This document shows positions 1 through 5,217 of a stretch of DNA of 5,217 bases, one piece after another. Made by a program: the position numbers and the translations under genes. Each line of letters opens with the position of its first letter. The first letter of the stretch is position 1. The stretch is taken from the NCBI GenBank assembly GCA_016764535.1, contig JAESRR010000009.1, positions 5,911 to 11,127 on the forward strand, written 5' to 3'. Below the pieces are notes generated by a model. The model was given only the letters and a program-made list of their open reading frames with translations. It was not told where the DNA came from and did not search any database. This stretch comes from Cohaesibacteraceae bacterium (lineage in GTDB: Bacteria > Pseudomonadota > Alphaproteobacteria > Rhizobiales > Cohaesibacteraceae).

Positions 1-576
1 GTGATGATGTCCCATTTGCGCGAAATTGAGGGATATGTCCACTGGTTCAACTTACTGTTCCCGGGCGAGGGATTAAACCTGCGCACTGTGATCACATCGA
101 TAGCCACATATGAACGTACAATTATTTCAGGCATAACACCATTTGACATCTGGATGTCGGGCGATGCATCGGCAATTCCGGATTCAGCCCAGCGTGGATT
201 TGAACTCTTCACCGGTCGAGCCAGGTGTTCGTCATGTCACAGTGGATGGACCTTCTCCGATTACAAAAAACACAACATCGGGCTTCCCGCGACCCATAAT
301 GAAACACTGGCGAAAAACCGAAAGTATACTTCACTCGTTACCCCCGGGCTTCGCAACGTTAAACGAAGAGCACCCTATATGCATAACGGCACCATGAAAA
401 CACTGCGACAAGTGCTGCTCCACTACAACTCCGGAGGAACGCCGTCTTCTGAACAGCATCGGGATATTGAACCGCTCAATTTATCGGACACAGAATTGCA
501 GGATCTGGAAGCATTTTTACTCGCTCTTACAGAAGAGAGACAGGCATTTAAATCGCCCGTCCTCCCTTCCCGATAG
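1..576 (+). CDS. Di-heme cytochrome c peroxidase / MauG-family protein, C-terminal part (5' end outside window)
   Basis: This is the C-terminal 191 residues of a periplasmic di-heme c-type cytochrome of the bacterial cytochrome c peroxidase/MauG family, which reduces peroxide or carries out related heme-based oxidations. The frame is open from base 1, and full-length members are usually 300-400 residues with two CxxCH sites. Only the second site is here (CSSCH, residues 76-80, bases 226-240), so the first heme domain and signal peptide presumably lie upstream; the GTG at base 1 is not a credible start. Other family landmarks are YERTIISGITPFDIW (residues 38-51), the AQRGFELF helix just before the heme site, TPGLRNVKRRAPYMHNG (114-130) and LLHYNSGG (139-146). 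H128 and Y142 are 14 residues apart, which suggests a MauG-like Tyr rather than the Met of classical peroxidases as distal ligand of this heme (inference). The stop lies 10 bases before the GGDEF-EAL gene. The family call is firm; the substrate is unknown. Confidence 0.87.
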   Translation: MMMSHLREIEGYVHWFNLLFPGEGLNLRTVITSIATYERTIISGITPFDIWMSGDASAIPDSAQRGFELFTGRARCSSCHSGWTFSDYKKHNIGLPATHNETLAKNRKYTSLVTPGLRNVKRRAPYMHNGTMKTLRQVLLHYNSGGTPSSEQHRDIEPLNLSDTELQDLEAFLLALTEERQAFKSPVLPSR

Positions 577-581
577 AGAGG
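575..581 (+). promoter_or_regulatory. Ribosome binding site that sets the GGDEF-EAL start
   Basis: AGAGAGG lies 5 bases upstream of the ATG at 587 and overlaps the stop codon (574-576) of the peroxidase gene. It supports 587 as the start over an in-frame ATG at 467, which would overlap the peroxidase by 110 bases and would put a 40-residue polar, arginine-rich stretch ahead of the first membrane helix. The overlap of this site with the upstream stop suggests translational coupling. Confidence 0.65.
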
Positions 582-586
582 TATTC

Positions 587-2725
587 ATGTCAATTAGAAG
601 AAGCATAATTGTTCCGTTGATTTCTACTGCTGCCATCGGTGTATTGGCTTTGAGCTGGATCGCATATTCTTCCTTTAATACCTATTACGAAAACACCCGC
701 GCCAACGCGACCGCTGTTAATTCATTTTTGAAGGTGCGGGATATTGAGATCAAGTTTGATCAACTCAACTCGCTTACTGAAGACGTTTCCAATTATGACA
801 GCATTGTAGACCCGGATTATGTTCGGACAATCTACGCGTCTCTTGTGACAACATTGCGTGGCAGCATGGGCTGGCTGGAGAATGAACACGCTTCTTTCGG
901 TCAGGGTCTGCCAGGTGACAGACAAATGGCCATGATGACGTCAACACTGCAGCGTGAAATGGAACACTGGTTCAACGATGTAGCAATCGTCATTGGATTG
1001 ACACATACCGACGTGCTTCCAACGGTTGGCCACATGGATCAGGATGTCAAAAACATTCAACGCAATATCAGACAACTTCTCGCGCATACAGAAACCCGCC
1101 CGCGGTTAACGGAATTACAGACACGCACCAGTTTTCGCAACACATTGATATTTACCCTGATCGCTCTGATAATTATTTATGGGCTGGGAACACTCTACGC
1201 GATTAATCGATCAAACCAGTTGATCGGAGCCATCGGGCGCTTGCAGGGCTCTATGGGGCGCCTGATCAACGGGGATTATGAAACCCCGGTTTCTGGCAAA
1301 CACCGCCCCGACGAAATCGGTGAAATGGCACGTAGCGTGGAAACATTCGCGCAAGGGCTGGAACAATTACAAAAAGCCAAACGACACATCGAGCATATGG
1401 CGCTACATGACCCGCTGACAAGCCTGGCAAACAGACGTTTGTTGATGGAACATTTAAGCAGGGAACTGGAACGCGCTGAAGCGAATGATATTCGGATTGC
1501 GGTACTTCACATTGATCTGGATAAATTCAAACAGATTAACGATACAATGGGTCATGCTGCCGGAGATGTTGTTCTCAAGGAAGCCTCCAGACGTATGCAG
1601 GAAGCATTGAGAACGTCTGACCTGCTGGCGCGGGTGGGCGGAGATGAATTTGTGGTGGTGGCAGAGGAATTCAAAACCCGAAACCAGATGGATATACTTG
1701 CCGGCAGGCTTATCGAAACCCTGTGTGAACCAATTCAGCTTGAAGATCAATCGGCTCAAATCGGAGCAAGTGTGGGAATTGCTTTTTATCCCATGGACGG
1801 CGTAACTGCCCAGGATCTCTTGATGAATGCTGATATCGCCCTGTATCATTCAAAAAATTCCGGGCGCGGACGCTATACACGATCAACAAAATATCTCCGC
1901 GAGAATTTCAATCAGCGTGAAATCATTCTAAGGGAATTGAGAGAATCTCTGGCTCAAAATAGAATTGTCCCATATTTCCAGCCACAGGTTAGCTTGAAAA
2001 CCGGGGAAATTGTGGGATTCGAAGCACTTGCCCGCTGGCATCATCCAGAACGTGGTGTACTGACACCTGGCGCATTCCTTGAAATTGCAAACGGCTCGGA
2101 CGTCATTGAGCTAATCGGGGAAGCCATTCTGGATCAATCTCTTGAGGCTTTGATATTCTGGGCCGGCCTTGGTTTGCCCGACATACCTTTGGGGGTTAAT
2201 GTTTCGGTCCGGGAACTCCGGTTACCGGATTACGCCGAGAAATTCGCACTCAAATTATTGAAAAACAAAATTCCAGCAACCCGTATTGTTGTCGAGATTC
2301 TTGAGACTGTGATGATTGAAAACGAAACAGATATCGTTATGCAAAACTTTCAAAAACTTGTTGATCTCGGTGTCCGGCTGGAAGTTGATGATTTTGGCAC
2401 CGGCCATTCATCACTTTCGCTCCTGCAAAAATTCCATGTCAGTCGCATCAAAATCGACCGGTGTTTTGTCTGTGACGATCAATCTGACGCCAAGTCCCGA
2501 ACTCTTATCCAGGCTCTCATCAAATTATCATACGAGCTGGAAATTGAATGTCTCGTTGAAGGCATTGAAACCCAGGCCCAACTCGATTATTTGAGAAATA
2601 CCCTGGCAGATCATGTTCAGGGGTTCTACATATCCAAGCCAATGACCGCCGCAGACACATCAATGTGGATTGAAGATTATATTTCGTGTCTTGAGGACAA
2701 TCCAAAATTTGCAGCAGTGATTTAG
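587..2725 (+). CDS. Membrane-bound GGDEF-EAL protein (bifunctional c-di-GMP cyclase/phosphodiesterase candidate) with periplasmic sensor region and HAMP
   Basis: A 712-residue inner-membrane c-di-GMP turnover enzyme. Domain order: membrane helix 1 (about 7-29); a mostly helical, probably periplasmic region (about 30-184) that I do not recognise; membrane helix 2 (about 186-206); HAMP (about 207-262); GGDEF (about 270-432); EAL (about 445-690). The cyclase site is canonical: HDPLTSLANRR at 274-284, HID ending in D310, N318 and GGDEF at 351-355. RTSD at 342-345, five residues before GGDEF, fits the allosteric product-binding I-site (RxxD). The EAL domain keeps EALAR (479-483), N538, E570 and E573, DDFGTG (601-606), K622, EGIET (658-662) and QGF (678-680), so phosphodiesterase activity is expected. 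With both sites intact, the net direction cannot be read from sequence; HAMP presumably passes a periplasmic signal inward. The gene follows the peroxidase gene by 10 bases and is probably cotranscribed with it. Domain calls are firm; the signal is unknown. Confidence 0.94.
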   Translation: MSIRRSIIVPLISTAAIGVLALSWIAYSSFNTYYENTRANATAVNSFLKVRDIEIKFDQLNSLTEDVSNYDSIVDPDYVRTIYASLVTTLRGSMGWLENEHASFGQGLPGDRQMAMMTSTLQREMEHWFNDVAIVIGLTHTDVLPTVGHMDQDVKNIQRNIRQLLAHTETRPRLTELQTRTSFRNTLIFTLIALIIIYGLGTLYAINRSNQLIGAIGRLQGSMGRLINGDYETPVSGKHRPDEIGEMARSVETFAQGLEQLQKAKRHIEHMALHDPLTSLANRRLLMEHLSRELERAEANDIRIAVLHIDLDKFKQINDTMGHAAGDVVLKEASRRMQEALRTSDLLARVGGDEFVVVAEEFKTRNQMDILAGRLIETLCEPIQLEDQSAQIGASVGIAFYPMDGVTAQDLLMNADIALYHSKNSGRGRYTRSTKYLRENFNQREIILRELRESLAQNRIVPYFQPQVSLKTGEIVGFEALARWHHPERGVLTPGAFLEIANGSDVIELIGEAILDQSLEALIFWAGLGLPDIPLGVNVSVRELRLPDYAEKFALKLLKNKIPATRIVVEILETVMIENETDIVMQNFQKLVDLGVRLEVDDFGTGHSSLSLLQKFHVSRIKIDRCFVCDDQSDAKSRTLIQALIKLSYELEIECLVEGIETQAQLDYLRNTLADHVQGFYISKPMTAADTSMWIEDYISCLEDNPKFAAVI

Positions 2726-2790
2726 ACCGTTTATTCTTGCGCCACCCTTGTGAAAAACTTGATTTCATCAAATGTCTTTATGAAAAATGA

Positions 2791-2819
2791 TTGACATCTG
2801 ACAAGCCCCTTGCAAAGCA
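2791..2819 (+). promoter_or_regulatory. Weak sigma-70-type promoter candidate for azlCD
   Basis: TTGACA at 2791-2796 is a perfect consensus -35 element and lies 83 bases before the azlC ATG. At 17 bases spacing the -10 position reads AAAGCA (2814-2819), a poor match to TATAAT. The location, at least 65 bases after the GGDEF-EAL stop and before a new gene pair, is reasonable. The -10 box is not convincing, and a separate azlCD promoter is not proven. Confidence 0.25.
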
Positions 2820-2823
2820 GAAG

Positions 2824-2844
2824 GTCTCTCCAGGCCGGACAGAC
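2824..2844 (+). other. Imperfect hairpin in the azlC leader
   Basis: GTCTCTCC (2824-2831) can pair with GGACAGAC (2837-2844) around a 5-base loop, with a single C-C mismatch in 8 positions. It lies 35 bases upstream of the azlC ATG and just before an alternative TTG at 2847. No U-tract follows, so it is not an intrinsic terminator. The rest of the 154-base gap (2726-2879) shows no gene and no recognisable riboswitch. A short perfect 5-base-pair hairpin at 2759-2771 (TTGAT/ATCAA) after the GGDEF-EAL stop is too weak to call a terminator. Confidence 0.25.
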
Positions 2845-2879
2845 AATTGGTCACAATATCCGCGCATCACAGGTTAAAC

Positions 2880-3584
2880 ATGCAATCAAAAACACGGATC
2901 AGCATTGCCGGTATTCTTGAAGGTATCCGCAAAACAGCGCCGCTGAGTTTTTTTGTGATCCCGTTTGGGTTTGGTTATGGCACAACCGCTGGACAAATTG
3001 GCCTTGTAAACGAATTTGCACTGCTTAACAGTGTCACCACATTTGCGGGCGCGTCCCAGTTTATTGCGCTGGATTTTTTGCGTTCTGCGCCAGTGGCCTT
3101 TGCTCCCCTTATGCTTGCGGTATTTGCTGTTAATGCCCGTCATATATTGTTTGGCGCGGCGCTTTATCCCTGGTTAAAAGATCTGTCGTGGTGGAAAATT
3201 CTCTTCGCCTCGCTGACTTTGTCAGATGTCAATTTTGCATTTGCCCTGCAGGAAAAAGAATCCGGCCGAAAAGATGTCGGGTTACTTGTCGGCAGCGGCA
3301 TGATGCTTTGGACGATCTGGGCATTGTCAACATGGGGCGGGCTTGTATTTGGTTCATTGATTGATGACCCACAGGCCTATGGTCTTGATGCAGTGATGCT
3401 AACTTTTTTTGCATGCCTGATCGTTGGAATGTACAAGCCACATGTCTCGGCTCTACCCTGGATCACATCTGCAATTGTAGCCCTCGTTGCCGTGGTTTGG
3501 TTACCCGAAAACTGGCATATCCTGGCAGGAGCCCTTGCCGGCGGATTTGTCAGTATCTTTCAAAAACTCGAGGGGCAGACATAA
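2880..3584 (+). CDS. azlC: AzlC-family branched-chain amino acid exporter, large subunit
   Basis: A 234-residue polytopic inner-membrane protein of the AzlC/YgaZ family. With a small AzlD/YgaH partner these proteins export branched-chain amino acids (and toxic analogues such as azaleucine) from the cytoplasm. Family landmarks are the GIRKTAPLSFFVIPFGFGYG stretch (15-34), FAGASQF (55-61) and the NARHILFGAAL segment (85-95), followed by hydrophobic segments around 104-123, 135-160, 171-186, 193-207 and 213-227. The length fits the family (about 230-255 residues). I chose ATG 2880, which has a weak AGG (2871-2873) 6 bases upstream; an in-frame TTG at 2847 would add 11 residues (to 245) with no better ribosome binding site. 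The stop overlaps the azlD ATG by one base, the usual translationally coupled azlCD arrangement. A regulator, often Lrp-type in other bacteria, is not visible. The specific substrate is inferred from the family. Confidence 0.92.
   Translation: MQSKTRISIAGILEGIRKTAPLSFFVIPFGFGYGTTAGQIGLVNEFALLNSVTTFAGASQFIALDFLRSAPVAFAPLMLAVFAVNARHILFGAALYPWLKDLSWWKILFASLTLSDVNFAFALQEKESGRKDVGLLVGSGMMLWTIWALSTWGGLVFGSLIDDPQAYGLDAVMLTFFACLIVGMYKPHVSALPWITSAIVALVAVVWLPENWHILAGALAGGFVSIFQKLEGQT
3571..3575 (+). promoter_or_regulatory. Ribosome binding site for azlD
   Basis: AGGGG lies inside the last codons of azlC, 8 bases before the ATG at 3584. It fixes the azlD start at the TAATG overlap rather than at an in-frame ATG at 3413, which would add 57 polar, cysteine/arginine-rich residues that merely shadow azlC in another frame. 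Confidence 0.65.
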
Positions 3585-3928
3585 TGCAAACCCTTGTTTC
3601 CGGTATAGATGAAATGACACTGGTGTGGGTGCTTGCCGGGATGGCGATTATCACCTGGTTGACCCGTATTGGCGGTATCTGGATGATGGCTTTCGTTCCG
3701 ATTACCAAACGTGTTGAACATGTGTTGACGGCACTGTCAGGCTCTGTGCTGGTGGCACTGGTCGTACCTGGTGTGCTGGCGGGTGATCCGGCCCTTCAAT
3801 TGGGTACTGCCTTTGCGCTGGGCATAATGATCCTGACACGTCAGGCGATCACCGGCATGCTGCTCGGATTTTGCATCACGGCCCTGACCAGACATCTTAT
3901 TTCATCAAATTTTTTTGGTCTGGTTTAA
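3584..3928 (+). CDS. azlD: AzlD-family branched-chain amino acid exporter, small subunit
   Basis: A 114-residue, very hydrophobic inner-membrane protein of the AzlD/YgaH family, the small partner that works with AzlC in branched-chain amino acid export. Membrane segments are visible at about 12-27, 48-66, 70-85 and 88-104. The conserved family pattern is present: an early W-x-x-x-R element (TWLTRIGGIW, residues 24-33), a basic turn at TKRVEH (41-46), and the SVLVALVVPGVL stretch (54-65). The length is typical (about 100-115). The start is the ATG that overlaps the azlC stop (TAATG) and is preceded by AGGGG. The two genes are almost certainly translated from one transcript. The stop codon falls in the loop of a stem-loop described separately. 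Nothing is broken or unusual in the protein; substrate specificity is inferred from the family. Confidence 0.9.
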   Translation: MQTLVSGIDEMTLVWVLAGMAIITWLTRIGGIWMMAFVPITKRVEHVLTALSGSVLVALVVPGVLAGDPALQLGTAFALGIMILTRQAITGMLLGFCITALTRHLISSNFFGLV

Positions 3929-3944
3929 AGCATCAGACCGGAAA
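3912..3944. terminator. Stem-loop at the convergent azlD / chemoreceptor junction (possible non-canonical terminator)
   Basis: GGTCTGGT (3917-3924) pairs with ATCAGACC (3932-3939) around a 7-base loop, with one G-U pair. The stem can extend outward through two G-U pairs and three A-T pairs to 3912-3944. The azlD stop (3926-3928) sits in the loop. Two genes converge here, where termination is expected. However, the T-run (3910-3916) lies on the 5' side for plus-strand transcripts, and minus-strand transcripts run into an A-run, so neither direction shows the usual stem plus U-tract. The structure is seen; a terminator role is inferred and weak. The remaining bases to 3997 contain no gene. Confidence 0.3.
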
Positions 3945-3997
3945 TATAATTCCCGGCCTCATCAGTTTTCCAGTCATCAATGTTTGCTCCGTGCCTT

Positions 3998-5217
3998 TTA
4001 TGCGGCTTTGGAAGTTTTTTCTGCATCACCAGCTTCCGGCTCGCCGGTGGAAGTTGCCGAAACCAGATAGGCAAATCCGGCTTTGTCCCCATTGATCCAC
4101 TGGACACGCATTTTTTCCTGTTTGCCATTACTCCATGAAAACGTGATCAGGTCTCCAACGCCGAGATCTCCCGGGCCTTGTTCAATCCCTATACCACCTT
4201 CGCTTTTATCGACGATGCTGATATCATACTCGACACCACGATGGCGAATTCTTCCATGCTCACTGGTACGTTTACGCAGGGAAGTTCGTCGTTCGGCAAC
4301 GTCGCTTGTGACATCTTCAAGAAATTGCTCAACAGATTTGGAAAGTTTTTCCGCAACCTCGGCCAGTCGATTGGTCACATCCTGCACATGAACAGCTTCC
4401 CTGTTGGTATCTTCGATGGCAGAACTCACACCATCCACACTTTCAGAAGCCTGGGTTGATCCCGTCGCAGCCAAAACAATACTTTTGGAAATTTCCTGCG
4501 TTGCCGCATCCTGCTCGTCGGAAGAACTTGCAATGCTGGCGGTCATGTCATCAATTTCGCCAACTGCCTGCGTAATATTACCAATCGCAGTCACAGCATT
4601 CTGTGTGGAACTTTGAACCGAATTGATTTGACTGGCGATCTCCTCGGTTGCCTTTGCTGTCTGATTTGATAATTCTTTAACTTCGGCAGCTACAACCGCA
4701 AATCCGCGACCAGCCTCACCTGCCCTTGCCGCCTCAATCGTCGCATTAAGCGCAAGCAAATTAGTTTGTTCCGCAATATCGCGGATCATCTCAACCACTT
4801 CACCAATCTTTTCAACCGAATTGGCAAGTCCGGATACATCCTGGTTTGCAGCATCGGCAATTCCGCGCAATTTGGTCACAACATCATATGTTCGACCTGA
4901 TTGTGCCGCGATCTCCTTGATTGAACTGGACAGTTCTTCAGCAGCACTGGCCACAGTCTGCACATTTGCAGAAGCTGAATTGGACGCAGTTTTTGCTGCC
5001 CCTGCTTCAGATGTTGCAAGTTCGGACGCAGTGTTCAAATTTCCAGCAGTACTCAGCATTTTCTTGTTTTCAGAACCCATGCTGCCAAGGACCGAAGAAA
5101 TGGCCTCCCTAAATTCCTCAATCAGGTTTTCCATATATTCTTGCCGGCGTGCCTCTTTGGCTCGTTCACTGTCTGCAGATAGTTCCAGTTCTACTCGTTT
5201 TTCGGCACTTTCCTTAA
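3998..5217 (-). CDS. Methyl-accepting chemotaxis protein with C-terminal PilZ domain, C-terminal part (5' end outside window)
   Basis: The C-terminal 405 residues of a chemoreceptor. The frame stays open to base 5217: upstream of the Met at 5134 there are 27 more in-frame charged, helical codons ([11 protein letters not shown]...), the linker usually found just after HAMP. The real start, sensor, membrane helices and HAMP are therefore beyond the edge. Residues below are numbered from that Met. The cytoplasmic coiled-coil signalling domain spans about 50-275. Its hairpin tip, [12 protein letters not shown] followed by [19 protein letters not shown] (119-149), is the CheA/CheW contact region. 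Likely methylation helices lie near 64-74 and 206-219. A PilZ domain follows (about 281-360) with both c-di-GMP motifs: RRxxxR (R282, R283, R287) and DxSxxG (DKSEGG, 309-314). A short Ala/Glu/Thr-rich tail ends in TSKAA, with no CheR-docking pentapeptide. MCP-PilZ fusions are known; Azospirillum brasilense Tlp1 is the studied example. The gene converges on azlD with 69 bases between stops. Confidence 0.93.
   Translation of the reverse strand, partial: KESAEKRVELELSADSERAKEARRQEYMENLIEEFREAISSVLGSMGSENKKMLSTAGNLNTASELATSEAGAAKTASNSASANVQTVASAAEELSSSIKEIAAQSGRTYDVVTKLRGIADAANQDVSGLANSVEKIGEVVEMIRDIAEQTNLLALNATIEAARAGEAGRGFAVVAAEVKELSNQTAKATEEIASQINSVQSSTQNAVTAIGNITQAVGEIDDMTASIASSSDEQDAATQEISKSIVLAATGSTQASESVDGVSSAIEDTNREAVHVQDVTNRLAEVAEKLSKSVEQFLEDVTSDVAERRTSLRKRTSEHGRIRHRGVEYDISIVDKSEGGIGIEQGPGDLGVGDLITFSWSNGKQEKMRVQWINGDKAGFAYLVSATSTGEPEAGDAEKTSKAA

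Noticed and set aside
467..586. In-frame ATG at 467 extending the GGDEF-EAL protein by 40 residues at its N-terminus.
   Set aside because: It lies inside the peroxidase gene in another frame and encodes a polar, arginine-rich stretch. ATG 587 has a good ribosome binding site and directly precedes the membrane helix.
1454..1849. A 131-codon minus-strand open frame inside the GGDEF region.
   Set aside because: It is entirely antisense to the conserved GGDEF coding sequence and its translation shows no recognisable feature.
2759..2771. 5-base-pair hairpin TTGAT/ATCAA as a terminator after the GGDEF-EAL gene.
   Set aside because: The stem is short and AT-rich with a 3-base loop and no following T-run.
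3413..3583. In-frame ATG at 3413 extending AzlD by 57 residues.
   Set aside because: The extension is the shadow of azlC in another frame and does not look like the AzlD family. The TAATG overlap with an AGGGG site is the standard start.
2762..3910. Exact 12-base direct repeat ATTTCATCAAAT at 2762-2773 and 3899-3910, bracketing azlCD.
   Set aside because: It is short and AT-rich, and the second copy lies within azlD coding sequence. There are no transposase, target-site or integrase signs, so chance is the simplest explanation, although it does flank the gene pair.
4083..4616. Overlapping plus-strand open frames opposite the chemoreceptor gene.
   Set aside because: Their translations are low-complexity Ser/Leu/Thr-rich antisense of a coiled-coil coding region, have no recognisable domain and overlap each other. 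The minus-strand reading is an unmistakable chemoreceptor.
5134..5217. Met at 5134 as the true start of a short soluble chemoreceptor.
   Set aside because: The frame remains open to the window edge with linker-like charged helical codons and no visible ribosome binding site ahead of this Met, so the gene is better read as truncated by the window.

Overview
The window reads as a bacterial chromosome segment of moderate GC. The chemoreceptor fused to a C-terminal PilZ domain, and the [11 protein letters not shown] form of its signalling tip, point to an Alphaproteobacterium. This is inferred from protein character only; no rRNA or other marker is present, and a Rhodospirillales-like or marine lineage is only a guess. 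The segment is densely coded by ordinary-looking genes. I see no IS element, CRISPR array, tRNA, rRNA or integrase.

Layout: (1) 1-576, plus strand: the C-terminal part of a di-heme cytochrome c peroxidase / MauG-family protein, cut by the left window edge. (2) 587-2725, plus strand, only 10 bases downstream and so probably cotranscribed: a membrane-anchored GGDEF-EAL protein with an uncharacterised periplasmic helical region, a HAMP domain, and apparently intact cyclase, product-inhibition and phosphodiesterase motifs. (3) 2726-2879: a 154-base intergenic stretch with a weak promoter candidate and an imperfect hairpin. (4) 2880-3584 and 3584-3928, plus strand: azlC and azlD, overlapping by one base, the two subunits of a branched-chain amino acid exporter. 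(5) 3929-3997: a short convergent intergenic stretch with competing inverted repeats that reach into the end of azlD. (6) 3998-5217, minus strand: the C-terminal part of a methyl-accepting chemotaxis protein carrying a PilZ c-di-GMP-binding domain, cut by the right window edge.

The theme linking the two flanks is cyclic di-GMP. The left operon encodes an enzyme that may make and/or degrade c-di-GMP under the control of a periplasmic signal, perhaps connected to the periplasmic heme protein beside it. The right gene encodes a chemoreceptor that probably reads c-di-GMP through PilZ. The azlCD pair between them has no obvious functional link to either. Nothing here is clearly an undescribed system; the best leads are the peroxidase/GGDEF-EAL pairing and the PilZ chemoreceptor.
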